Notes under the pieces: model-generated
Databases searched by the model: none
The model's input: only the letters and a program-made list of their open reading frames with translations
Told to the model about the DNA's origin: nothing
Shown: in pieces, positions 16,574 to 25,771 of the stretch
Layout: the number at the start of each line of letters is the position of its first letter
Numbering within the stretch: position 1 is the stretch's first letter
Source: SSF26 sp037443945
Lineage (GTDB): Bacteria > Chloroflexota > Anaerolineae > J102
Direction: 5' to 3'
Assembly: GCA_037443945.1 (NCBI GenBank)
Contig: JBBINH010000033.1
Span: 1 to 35,153, forward strand
Length of the DNA stretch: 35,153 nucleotides
Translations under genes and position numbers: made by a program

Positions 16574-17929
16574 ATGCGCCGCTCTTTTGATGTCCTGCTC
16601 CTTTTTCTGCTCATCACAGCTCGACTGCGCATCAATAGTTTTGCCGAGGCCGGGCTGTTCGAGCATTTTGCCAACGTCGTTCGCCATCCCTGGGTGGGCG
16701 GTTGGCTGTTGCCAACGGCCGTAAATGCCTTCGGCCCCTGGTTCGGCGACCCCATTTTTCTCTTGTTGGCTGCCATCAGCCTGTTGGCCATGCTTCTGTA
16801 TGCGCTGGTGGACCTGCTTCAGGAGCGCTGGGGGGAGGAAACGAGTTATCGGTTGAAGATGGGCCTGCTTTGGGTTATCTTGGCAGCGCTGCTCTTCCTG
16901 CCCACCCTCAAGCTGATTTTGCTCCGCCACGACAACCTTCCCCACTCCTACAGCCACGACGGTGGCGTCATCCAGACCGAGATTGCCATCGACTATTTCC
17001 TCGACGGCCGCAATCCTTATCGCGAGAGCTATGCGCAAACCCCCATGGCCGAGTGGGGCTTTCCCGAATTTCGTACAGCCCTCGAACACTATCCCTACTT
17101 GCCGGCCACGTTTGTCCTCTCGGCGCCGGTCCAGCTCCTGTGGCGTCAACTTATCGGTTGGTACGACCAGCGTTTTACCTATCTGTTGCTCATGCTCCTC
17201 ACCCTGGTACTGATTCCGGGCCTCGTGACCGGACAGCGGCAGAACGGATTGCTCCTGGCCATGCTCATCGGCCTCAACCCGATCATGGGCCTTGATGTCG
17301 TCTTCGGCCAAAACGACAGCTTCGTCCTGGCATGGGTGGTGGTAGGGCTGTGGTGTCTGCGACGGGGCCGACCGGGATGGAGCGCCGTCTGTCTGGGTCT
17401 GGCCTGCGCCAGTAAGCCCACGGCCTGGTTTCTGGCCCCGTTCTGGGGCATAGCGCTGCTGGCCGATCGCGTCCTCGGTTGGCGCGACCTATCCGCCCAT
17501 CTGCCCATCTTGCTGCGACGGAGCTGGCCCGGTATCCTCGTTTTCTCGGGCTTCGTCCTGCCTTATCTGATCGGGGATGCCGATGCCTTCATAGACGATG
17601 TGTGGCGATGGGCGGCCGGGACGAGTGACAGTCACTATCAAATTTGGGGATGGGGTTTTGCCAACTTTATCCTCGCCACCGGTTCGCTGCCCGACCGTTT
17701 CGCCTACTGGCCTTTCTGGGTGCCGGAGTTGATCGTGGGCCTGCCGTTGCTCCTTTACCTGCTCCATCGGCAGCTGCGAAGGAACACGGCCAGCCACGCC
17801 CTCTGGCATGGGGCTTTGCTTCTGTTCGCCTTTGCCTACTTCTCGCGCTTTTTGAACGAGAACTACCTCGGCTTCCTGCTGGCCCTGTTGGCGTTGGGCT
17901 ATTTCGCCGAGGCCGAGGAGAGGACATGA
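16574..17929 (+). CDS. Polytopic membrane glycosyltransferase-like protein
   Basis: A 451-residue integral membrane protein with about ten hydrophobic helices, resembling GT87/DUF2029-type or PIG-M-like lipid-linked sugar transferases. The start is unsettled. ATG 16574 (MRRSFDVLLLFLL) begins just before the first helix but has no SD; TTG 16490 would add 28 residues. The first large outer loop carries YSHDGGVIQTEIAIDYFLDG and NPYRESYAQTPM, where the acidic pair resembles the catalytic loop of GT-C enzymes. Later segments have FGQNDSFVLAWV and LACASKPTAWFLAPF, typical of this fold. The donor is probably a polyprenyl-phosphate sugar. The last codon overlaps a possible 23-residue peptide gene. 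Confidence 0.75.
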   Translation: MRRSFDVLLLFLLITARLRINSFAEAGLFEHFANVVRHPWVGGWLLPTAVNAFGPWFGDPIFLLLAAISLLAMLLYALVDLLQERWGEETSYRLKMGLLWVILAALLFLPTLKLILLRHDNLPHSYSHDGGVIQTEIAIDYFLDGRNPYRESYAQTPMAEWGFPEFRTALEHYPYLPATFVLSAPVQLLWRQLIGWYDQRFTYLLLMLLTLVLIPGLVTGQRQNGLLLAMLIGLNPIMGLDVVFGQNDSFVLAWVVVGLWCLRRGRPGWSAVCLGLACASKPTAWFLAPFWGIALLADRVLGWRDLSAHLPILLRRSWPGILVFSGFVLPYLIGDADAFIDDVWRWAAGTSDSHYQIWGWGFANFILATGSLPDRFAYWPFWVPELIVGLPLLLYLLHRQLRRNTASHALWHGALLLFAFAYFSRFLNENYLGFLLALLALGYFAEAEERT

Positions 17930-17997
17930 AAGGCTATCGACCAAATCCTGCCGGCAATGGCGTGAAAAGCACGGCGCCATCCAACGCAGCGGTATGA
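17926..17997 (+). CDS. Possible 23-residue peptide, ATGA-overlapped
   Basis: The stop of the preceding gene (TGA 17927-17929) overlaps an ATG at 17926, and GAGGAGAGG sits just upstream, a strong SD for so small a frame. The peptide would read MKGYRPNPAGNGVKSTAPS and four more residues to a TGA at 17995-17997. It has no hydrophobic segment or recognisable motif. It may be a real tiny protein translated by coupling, or a chance arrangement. Confidence 0.25.
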   Translation: MKGYRPNPAGNGVKSTAPSNAAV

Positions 17998-18152
17998 GCC
18001 CCAAAAAGGAGCGCCGGCCGCTCGCCTCGACCGACGCTCAACCTTGAGAGGCGGTAAGGGTCCCCTCATCACCACTCTCGCTCTATTTGCCTCTCACTAC
18101 CGTCTAAACAAAAACGGCCGCAATTTTAGCAGTGGCAAGCCGGCATTTTGGA

Positions 18153-19463
18153 TCATTTTTGCGCCTCCAGCGGCCGCACCCACACATGATGCCCCTCCCG
18201 GCGGGTGATAACCACACGGCTGCCGGCCTCGATGGGCCCGCCTTCGGCCGTAGCCTGCCACAAAGTCCCCCAAGCCAGGACCATGCCCTCGGGATCCAGG
18301 CGGGTGCGGGCAACGGCGGGACTGCGCCGCAGCGCCTCATCCCCGCTGACGCTGGGTTGACGCTGGGTCTGGATGACCAGACGCAGGGCTACGGCGACGA
18401 ACAAGCCCATGGCGGCGGCCAGACCGATGATCGCCGCCCAAGGGATCGGATAGTATGGTGTGTTGAACAGCATAGCAGTTCCGATGACGAACGAAACCAA
18501 ACCGGCTACGGTCAAAATGCCACCCGAATGCGCTTTCAATTCAACGGCAAACAGGGCAAAAGCCACGATGATAAAGGCCAGACCGGCCCAATTCGCCTCC
18601 AAAGTCCCCAAGGCGTAGAAGGCCAACAGGAGCGCAATAATCCCAATGGCGCCGGCCACATAGCCCCCCGGTGCGCTCAACTCATACAGGAGGGCATTCA
18701 GGCCCAGGGTCAGCAAAATGGCCGCCACCACCGGATTACTCAAGACCGCCAGGAACTGCTCGAAGAAATTGGCGGCAAACTCGACCGGCCTGGCCCCGGC
18801 CAGACGAAGCACCCGCTCTCCGTCCGGCATCCTTACCTTGGTCCCATCAAGTTGGGCGAACAAATCCTCGAGGTCGACAGCAATAGCGTCGATGGCGCCA
18901 ATGGCCAGAGCCTCTGCGGCCGTCGAGGCTTTGGCCGTCGTCACCGTCTCGGCCGCCCAACGGACGACCGCTTCGCCGCGGCGGGCCGCCAGCGAACGGG
19001 CCATGGCCGCCACGGCCTCTTCGGCCTTGGCCTGAGCCGTTTCCGGCAACTCCTCGCCGCCAACGGCTACGGGACTGGCCGCGCCGATCATCGTTTCCGG
19101 CGCCATGGCCGCTACATGTCCGGCCAGGGTGATAAGCGTCCCCGCCGAAGCCGCCCACGCCCGCGGCGGCGAAATATAGACAATAACCGGCACCGGCGAT
19201 TGTTCGATGGCCTGCACGATACGTCGGGTGATGTCCACAGAACCACCTGGGGTATCAAGAGCAAAGACTACGGCCTCGGCGCCCATGGCCTCGGCCTCAC
19301 GCAACCCGCGTTCCAGATAGGAAAGCATGGCCGGTGTTACCGGTCCGGAAAAACGCAGCACCAACACCTGACGCGCTGCTTCGGCCGTTACCGGGGCCGT
19401 CCGGCCGGCCATAAGCCCGATGAACAGACACAACGACAACCAAAGCAGCAAGAATTTTTTCAT
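18153..19463 (-). CDS. nfeD: NfeD-type membrane-bound serine protease
   Basis: A 436-residue membrane protein of the long NfeD (NfeD1b/PH1510) class. A signal peptide or anchor (MKKFLLLWLSLCLFIGLMAG) leads to a ClpP/crotonase-fold protease domain with ALDTPGGSVDITR, nucleophile S106 in WAASAGT and general-base K146 in TAQAKAEEAV, 40 residues apart as expected for the Ser-Lys dyad. Residues about 210-350 hold four to five membrane helices, and a small OB-fold NfeD domain ends the protein (GMVLAWGTLWQATAEGG, RVVITRREGHHVWVRPLE). Relatives cleave stomatin-type (SPFH) partners. No stomatin gene is adjacent here. Confidence 0.92.
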   Translation of the reverse strand: MKKFLLLWLSLCLFIGLMAGRTAPVTAEAARQVLVLRFSGPVTPAMLSYLERGLREAEAMGAEAVVFALDTPGGSVDITRRIVQAIEQSPVPVIVYISPPRAWAASAGTLITLAGHVAAMAPETMIGAASPVAVGGEELPETAQAKAEEAVAAMARSLAARRGEAVVRWAAETVTTAKASTAAEALAIGAIDAIAVDLEDLFAQLDGTKVRMPDGERVLRLAGARPVEFAANFFEQFLAVLSNPVVAAILLTLGLNALLYELSAPGGYVAGAIGIIALLLAFYALGTLEANWAGLAFIIVAFALFAVELKAHSGGILTVAGLVSFVIGTAMLFNTPYYPIPWAAIIGLAAAMGLFVAVALRLVIQTQRQPSVSGDEALRRSPAVARTRLDPEGMVLAWGTLWQATAEGGPIEAGSRVVITRREGHHVWVRPLEAQK

Positions 19464-19520
19464 AGCCTACCTGATAGAGAACCTCAAGCAGAGAACGACG
19501 CGGCGAGGCGTCCTATCCTA

Positions 19521-19529
19521 ATTGTACCA
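19521..19529 (-). promoter_or_regulatory. Extended -10 promoter of nfeD
   Basis: On the minus strand TGGTACAAT (19521-19529) is an extended -10 with no clear -35, placing the transcript start near 19514, about 50 bases before the ATG at 19463. Confidence 0.45.
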
Positions 19530-19782
19530 GAAATTGTCCCGTGTATGGCAGCATGGCTTCCAGAGCCAAAGGCGAGAAGGGGGATAACCCCGGAATAGAC
19601 TGGGGAAAACCACCGGCAGAACGGGCAAAATCACGCCGGATCGGTGGAAAACCGCAAAGGCATCTGCGCAGGCCCTGGTCTACCCCGATTCCCTGAGTCT
19701 GACCACACCTTGGGGCACGATTACCGGTGCCCACAAGCCATGGCCGGTCCTACTTGCTACGGGGCCGGTGCGATGAGTAGGT

Positions 19783-19812
19783 TGGGGAAAACACTACCCA
19801 CAGTTTTCCCCA
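19783..19812. repeat. 10-bp perfect inverted repeat TGGGGAAAAC
   Basis: TGGGGAAAAC (19783-19792) and GTTTTCCCCA (19803-19812) flank a 10-base centre ACTACCCACA. A further copy of TGGGGAAAAC occurs near 19602-19611, and a related GGTGGAAAACC lies near 19643, so the motif is iterated over 200 bases. The repeat could be a protein-binding site or an RNA stem. Confidence 0.6.
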
Positions 19813-19898
19813 GCGTACCCGTCTCGTCCACCCCTACCGATTGAAAACTGAGGCGTGATGGCCCCTATATCTGGCCGGTCTCTGCACGCTGCGCCTGG

Positions 19899-19907
19899 TT
19901 ATCCACA
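19899..19907 (+). promoter_or_regulatory. Consensus DnaA box
   Basis: TTATCCACA at 19899-19907 matches the strongest DnaA-box consensus exactly. It is the only perfect copy I see in this non-coding region. Alone it is weak evidence for an origin, but it lies among iterated repeats outside genes. Confidence 0.4.
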
Positions 19908-19990
19908 ACAGGCAGCGGCTCTACGAAAACGACGATCCATGAGAACAAGACCACTAAGGGGATAGGTCTTCTTCTGCGCAGTTCTTCAGG

Positions 19991-20019
19991 GCGACGGGCT
20001 TCGCTCGCGCGTTGCTTTT
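19991..20019 (+). terminator. Hairpin with T-run in intergenic region
   Basis: GCGACG (19991-19996) pairs with CGTTGC (20010-20015), one G-T pair, around a GC-rich 13-base loop; TTTT follows at 20016-20019. Just upstream AAGACC/GGTCTT (19947-19952, 19965-19970) forms another stem. Together they look like the 3' end of an unrecognised plus-strand transcript. Confidence 0.35.
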
Positions 20020-20033
20020 AATTCTATTATGTC

Positions 20034-20330
20034 TCATTCCATCTTGACAGTCCGTGTGCCATCGCGTATAGTAAGGATGGTTACGCACCCCAAGGAATCA
20101 GTAATCTGCCGTAACTCGCTCACCTTATCTGTCAAGCAAAGCCGCTGCTGTTTTGCCCAAGCAAAATAGCAGAAGGCCAAGCGGGGCGAACGATAAGCAG
20201 CGAGAAGAGAGCGCAAAAGCCTGGTAACATACCAAAGATTTACATCTGCGGTATCCGGGATGTGGGACTGAAAGTCTCCAAAAGGCGCTCTAGAAGGGGA
20301 AAAGGTGAAAGTTCCTTGGGGTCGTAACAT
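20034..20330 (-). CDS. Doubtful small open frame
   Basis: A possible 98-residue protein starting at ATG 20330 (MLRPQGTFTFSPSRAPFGDF) and ending TIRDGTRTVKME. I recognise no family. There is no ribosome binding site before any of its possible starts, and the base composition is less GC-rich than that of the neighbouring genes. It may be a remnant of acquired DNA or chance. Confidence 0.15.
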   Translation of the reverse strand: MLRPQGTFTFSPSRAPFGDFQSHIPDTADVNLWYVTRLLRSLLAAYRSPRLAFCYFAWAKQQRLCLTDKVSELRQITDSLGCVTILTIRDGTRTVKME

Positions 20331-20407
20331 TTTTATTTTATAGGACATCCTGGGCAAAATGATCGAGACGGTTCCGGAGTGTGTTGGCGCAAGATGGGCA
20401 GGCAGGC

Positions 20408-20429
20408 ATAACGTTCAAACGTTCTAACG
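20408..20429. repeat. Three AACGTT palindromes at exact 8-bp period
   Basis: AACGTT occurs at 20408, 20416 and 20424, each followed by C and one more base, giving three consecutive 8-bp units. Such tight, phased palindromes resemble cooperative regulator sites. Confidence 0.6.
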
Positions 20430-20469
20430 TTCTCACCAACAAAAGATAGAACCGAGTCAAATGATCGGG

Positions 20470-20511
20470 AAGACGCAGCAATGGGGGGAACGCCCCTCGT
20501 GCTGCTGTCTT
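20470..20511. other. Long interrupted hairpin
   Basis: AAGAC and GCAGCA (20470-20480) pair with TGCTGC and GTCTT (20500-20511), leaving one bulged T, and enclose a G-run (20483-20488) facing CCCC (20493-20496). The stem is strong enough to form in RNA. No T-run follows, so it is not a simple terminator. Confidence 0.45.
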
Positions 20512-20689
20512 GCGGACGGTAGGGGATGAGGTCATGTCCGGTGCTATGGCCGGGACTTGCCCGACGGCTTGCTAGGGCATGGGCTCGATCCGGACCGGAA
20601 ATTGCCCTGATCGCCGCGTCTTTTGCCCGCCACGGTACGCAGGGGAGTTTGCGGTCCTGGAAGGGTTTTTCCTTTTTACCGCTCTTTGT

Positions 20690-20728
20690 TTGGCAATCCG
20701 CCGGCGCTTGACATACAATAGCGCCGGC
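20690..20728 (+). promoter_or_regulatory. efp promoter within an 8-bp inverted repeat
   Basis: TTGGCA (20690-20695), 18 bases, TACAAT (20714-20719) form a good promoter 55 bases before efp. GCCGGCGC (20700-20707) and GCGCCGGC (20721-20728) are perfect inverted arms on either side of the -10 hexamer. A second TTGACA at 20708-20713 has no matching -10 at normal spacing. Confidence 0.55.
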
Positions 20729-20773
20729 CGTGCTTTGGCGCGGCCCATTTTCTGTCAGGAGTATGATAAACCC

Positions 20774-21331
20774 ATGATCGGCGTCGAAGAACTCCGTAAA
20801 GGCGTCGTTTTCGAGCTCGACAACGAGCTCTATCGCGTGCTGGAGTACGAGCATCGCAAGATGGGGCGTGGTAGCGCTACCATCCGTGTGAAAGCGCGCA
20901 ATCTGCGCACAGGCGCTACCGTGGAAAAAACCTTCCCCAGCGGCAATCGCGTGCAGGATGTGCGCTTAGACCATGCCACCGTCCAGTACCTCTATCACGA
21001 TGATCAGTTTTATTACTTCATGGATAACGAGACCTTCGAGCAGACCATGTTGCGGGCCGAACAGCTCGGCGATGCGGTCAATTATCTGGTCGATGGCATG
21101 AATATCGAGCTTGAGACCTACAAAGGCGAACCCATCAGCATCGAGCTGCCCACGACGGTGGACATGGAGGTGGTGGAGGCCGAGCCCGGCTACGCCGGGG
21201 ATACGGCCACCACGCCCTTCAAATGGTGCAAAACCCAAACCGGCCTCCGGGTGCAGGTCCCGCTTTTTGTCGAGGTCGGCGATCGCATCCGCGTCAATAC
21301 CGAGACCGGGGCCTATGTCACCCGGCTGTAG
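20774..21331 (+). CDS. efp: Translation elongation factor P
   Basis: A 185-residue EF-P, which rescues ribosomes stalled at polyproline. ATG 20774 follows AGGAG at 20757-20761. The three beta domains are visible: the KOW-like domain from MIGVEELRKGVVFELDNELY, the middle OB domain with RVQDVRLDHATVQYLYHDDQ, and the C-terminal domain with GDTATTPFKWCKTQTGLRVQVP and GDRIRVNTETGAYVTR. The loop that reaches the P-site tRNA reads RKMGRGSA, with Arg32 at the tip where lysine-type EF-Ps have Lys and without the usual Pro. Arg-type EF-Ps are rhamnosylated by EarP in some bacteria; no modification gene is seen here. Confidence 0.95.
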   Translation: MIGVEELRKGVVFELDNELYRVLEYEHRKMGRGSATIRVKARNLRTGATVEKTFPSGNRVQDVRLDHATVQYLYHDDQFYYFMDNETFEQTMLRAEQLGDAVNYLVDGMNIELETYKGEPISIELPTTVDMEVVEAEPGYAGDTATTPFKWCKTQTGLRVQVPLFVEVGDRIRVNTETGAYVTRL

Positions 21332-21377
21332 GGCCTTTGCCCCGATCCGGAGGTCTTTGGCCCAGGGTTTGCGCCCT

Positions 21378-21406
21378 TTGACAGACGTTTGGCCGTGTGC
21401 TAGACT
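21378..21406 (+). promoter_or_regulatory. Promoter of the SAM-cycle operon
   Basis: TTGACA (21378-21383), 17 bases, TAGACT (21401-21406), with TGC just before the -10 (21398-21400). Transcription would start near 21412, 30 bases ahead of the riboswitch aptamer. Confidence 0.7.
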
Positions 21407-21443
21407 TCGCCTTCGCATTTGCCAAACCTGATAAGTCCTGGAT

Positions 21444-21629
21444 CTCATCCAGAGGGGGCGAGGGACCGGCCCGTTGACCCCCCGGCAACCTTCCGACAGC
21501 CTTTTCGCCTGTTGTGAACGGTGCCAATTCCGGCAGGTGGCGCCAACACCTGAAAGATGAGGGCGAATGACCAGGTCGTTCGCAAAACCGCTTTTTTCCT
21601 CATGCGCGCCCACCCCGGCGCGCATTTTT
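21444..21629 (+). promoter_or_regulatory. SAM-I riboswitch (S-box) and expression platform
   Basis: The aptamer runs from P1 5' arm CTCATC (21444-21449) to GATGAG (21556-21561). Inside lie the conserved S-box blocks AGAGGGGGCGAGGGACCGGCCC, split here by position (21451-21472), CCCGGCAACC (21481-21490), GGTGCCAATTCCGGCA (21520-21535) and GAAAGATGAG at the 3' end. The P1 3' strand ATGAGG (21557-21562) can pair instead with CCTCAT (21598-21603), which includes the terminator's 5' arm. With SAM bound P1 forms and the terminator is free to fold; without SAM the antiterminator forms. It should switch off the mtnA-to-metK operon when SAM is plentiful. Confidence 0.93.
21602..21629 (+). terminator. 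Riboswitch-controlled terminator
   Basis: ATGCGCGCC (21602-21610) and GGCGCGCAT (21617-21625) form a perfect 9-bp stem with loop CACCCC, followed by T to 21629, 31 bases before the mtnA ATG. A separate hairpin, GCGAATGA/TCGTTCGC (21563-21570, 21576-21583), with a T-run at 21592-21597, lies between aptamer and terminator. Confidence 0.88.
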
Positions 21630-21660
21630 GATCATCCCCTTGCTACCTCCTAAAAGGCCT

Positions 21661-22746
<1,086 letters not shown>

Positions 22747-22770
22747 GTTCTCGCTTCTTGCCTTGTTGCC

Positions 22771-23406
22771 ATGCCCATTCGCCTGGTCATCCTCGACGTG
22801 GACGGCGTCATCAAGGAAGAACCGGATCCCTACACGCTGCTCCATCGGCATTTCGGTACTGAAGCCGAAGGCGCCCGCTATTTGGCCGCCTTTTTGGCCG
22901 GCGAGATCGACTACGAACAATTTGCCCAACTCGATGCCGCCGCCTGGCGGGGGCGCAGCGTGGCCGAAGCCAGGGCCGTCTTACAAAGTAACCCTTATGT
23001 GACCGGCGCCCACGAACTCGCCACCGGCCTGCATCGTCGTGGGATCCCTTTTATCCTCCTCAGCTCCGGCTTCGACCTTCATGTGGACGATGTGGCCGCC
23101 GAACTGGGGGCTGCCGAAGCCCATTGCAACCTCCTCCATCACGATGGCGAGCGGCTTTTGGGCACGATGACCGTGCGCGTGCCCTGGGGTGGAAAAGGCC
23201 CGATTGTGGACACCATCCTCCGTCGCTGGCGGGTTGACCCCGCCGAGTGTCTGAGCGTCGGCGATAGCACGGCCGATATCTCCACCTTCCGTCGGGTCGG
23301 TTATGGTGTGGCCGTACGGCCACGCCATCCCGATGTGGTTCAGGCGGCAGCCCTGACCCTGCCCGATCTGCGGGGATTGCTCGCTTTCCTAGACCGTTGC
23401 ACCTAA
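22771..23406 (+). CDS. HAD-superfamily phosphatase (SerB/MtnX-like)
   Basis: A 211-residue haloacid-dehalogenase phosphatase. Motif I is LVILDVDGV (D9, D11), motif II is FILLSSGFDLH, the motif III lysine lies in GGKGPIVDT, and motif IV is SVGDSTADISTF. The helical cap between motifs I and II is about 70 residues, as in phosphoserine phosphatase-like type C1 enzymes. Position 24 bases after mtnA suggests a role on a methylthio-sugar phosphate, as MtnX has, but sequence alone cannot separate this from other small phosphomonoesters. It is part of the operon behind the SAM riboswitch. Confidence 0.8.
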   Translation: MPIRLVILDVDGVIKEEPDPYTLLHRHFGTEAEGARYLAAFLAGEIDYEQFAQLDAAAWRGRSVAEARAVLQSNPYVTGAHELATGLHRRGIPFILLSSGFDLHVDDVAAELGAAEAHCNLLHHDGERLLGTMTVRVPWGGKGPIVDTILRRWRVDPAECLSVGDSTADISTFRRVGYGVAVRPRHPDVVQAAALTLPDLRGLLAFLDRCT

Positions 23407-23423
23407 GTTTGCCCCCTCGTCCT

Positions 23424-24398
23424 ATGGCCATTGTCGTTACCGGTTCCATTGCCTGGGATTACCTGATGCGGTTTCCCGGCTACTTTCGCGAGCACATTTT
23501 TGCGAATTCCAGTCGCAAGCTGTCCGTTAGCTTTTTGGTGGACAGCAAGGAGCGTCACCGGGGCGGCTGCGCGCCTAACATTGCCTATAGCCTGGCTTTG
23601 TTGGGGGATCGACCCCGGCTCATGGGCACGGCCGGCGCCGATTTTGCCGAGTATCGCGAATGGCTGGAGAAGATGGGCGTGGATACTTCGTTCACGGTCG
23701 TCTACGAGGACGAATTCACGGCCACCTTTACCGTCATGACCGATCTCGAACACAACCAGATCGCCTCGTTCCACACCGGGGCCATGGCGCGCGCCCGCGA
23801 GCTGAGCTTCTACGATCTGCCGCGCGAGGACATCGAATGGGTCATCATCTCGCCCAACGACCCGGTGGCCATGCGCAAGTACGCCTGTGAATGCCGCGAG
23901 TTAGGCATTCGCTTCGTCTACGATCCCAGCCAGCAGCTTGCCCGCATTGACCGGGATGAATTCATGGCCGGATTAGAGGGAGCCGCAGTCCTCACCGTCA
24001 ATGACTACGAGCTGGAGATGGCCAAAAAGCTGACCGGATTGGATGAAAAAGGCCTCTTGCAACACGCAGGCAGTGTCGTGGTCACCCAGGGGGCAGATGG
24101 GGCCACCGTTTTCACCCGCACGGGCGAGGTTATCCACGTGCCGGCGGCTCGCACCGAGACCGTGGTCGAGCCGACGGGTGTGGGGGATGCCTTTCGGGCC
24201 GGTCTCTTGTGGGGATTGGCCCACGGCTGCGATTGGCCGACCACCCTGCGGCTGGCCAATGTCGCCGCCGTCTACGTTATCGAGCATGTCGGGACCCAAA
24301 ACCACTACTACACTCCCCTTGAATTTGTCCAACGCTATCGTCAGAACTACGGCGATGACCCCGTCTTGGCCCGGCTATTGGCCGCACGACGGGATTGA
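23424..24398 (+). CDS. PfkB-family kinase, probably adenosine kinase
   Basis: A 324-residue ribokinase-fold sugar/nucleoside kinase. ATG 23424 (MAIVVTGSIAWDYLM) lies 17 bases after the HAD gene. Motifs are the substrate loop GGCAPNIAYSLALLG (47-61), NDYE in VNDYELEMAKKLTG, and the anion-hole/catalytic segment PTGVGDAFRAGLL with base D255. FHTGAMARAREL and the DPSQQLARI region resemble archaeal and bacterial adenosine kinases of the PfkB type. The next gene, ahcY, releases adenosine, so phosphorylating it to AMP would pull SAH hydrolysis forward. A ribokinase or cytidine/methylthioribose kinase role cannot be excluded. Confidence 0.8.
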   Translation: MAIVVTGSIAWDYLMRFPGYFREHIFANSSRKLSVSFLVDSKERHRGGCAPNIAYSLALLGDRPRLMGTAGADFAEYREWLEKMGVDTSFTVVYEDEFTATFTVMTDLEHNQIASFHTGAMARARELSFYDLPREDIEWVIISPNDPVAMRKYACECRELGIRFVYDPSQQLARIDRDEFMAGLEGAAVLTVNDYELEMAKKLTGLDEKGLLQHAGSVVVTQGADGATVFTRTGEVIHVPAARTETVVEPTGVGDAFRAGLLWGLAHGCDWPTTLRLANVAAVYVIEHVGTQNHYYTPLEFVQRYRQNYGDDPVLARLLAARRD

Positions 24399-24428
24399 CC
24401 TTTCCGTTTCATTCTTCCCACGATTCCT

Positions 24429-25700
<1,272 letters not shown>

Positions 25701-25771
25701 ACCGCCAGGGTCTGGTCTTTCCTGCGATTGGTCGTGGTTCCCTTTCTCCTTTCACCCGTCCACAGGTTGCT

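Larger units (their letters stand above)
19530..20689. other. Gene-poor 1.2-kb region rich in inverted repeats
   Basis: No frame here has a convincing SD, family motif or codon pattern; several short frames on both strands look accidental. The stretch between nfeD (minus) and efp (plus) holds TGGGGAAAAC-type repeats, one consensus DnaA box, several hairpins and a triple 8-bp repeat, listed separately. Parts (about 20020-20470) are visibly less GC-rich than the surrounding genes. It might hold an untranslated RNA, an origin-like or DnaA-bound region, or decayed acquired DNA. I looked for RNase P, tmRNA, 6S and SRP RNA core motifs and found none. Confidence 0.5.

Noticed and set aside
18132..19598. 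488-codon plus-strand frame opposite nfeD
   Set aside because: Its product is rich in Gly, Arg, Gln and His, typical of an antisense shadow; the minus-strand NfeD has catalytic residues and membrane helices.
19899..19907. Chromosomal replication origin
   Set aside because: Only one perfect DnaA box, no dnaA/dnaN/gidA neighbours and no clear AT-rich unwinding block; kept as a possibility, not as a feature.
19530..20689. RNase P RNA, tmRNA, 6S or SRP RNA in the gene-poor region
   Set aside because: I scanned for their conserved core sequences and saw none; hairpins alone are not enough for such a call.
20579..20773. 65-codon in-frame extension before EF-P
   Set aside because: EF-P homology and a proper SD begin at ATG 20774, and the extension overlaps the promoter and inverted repeat.
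20333..20854. 173-codon minus-strand frame overlapping the start of efp
   Set aside because: Overlaps the efp promoter and coding start on the other strand, no SD, no recognisable protein features.
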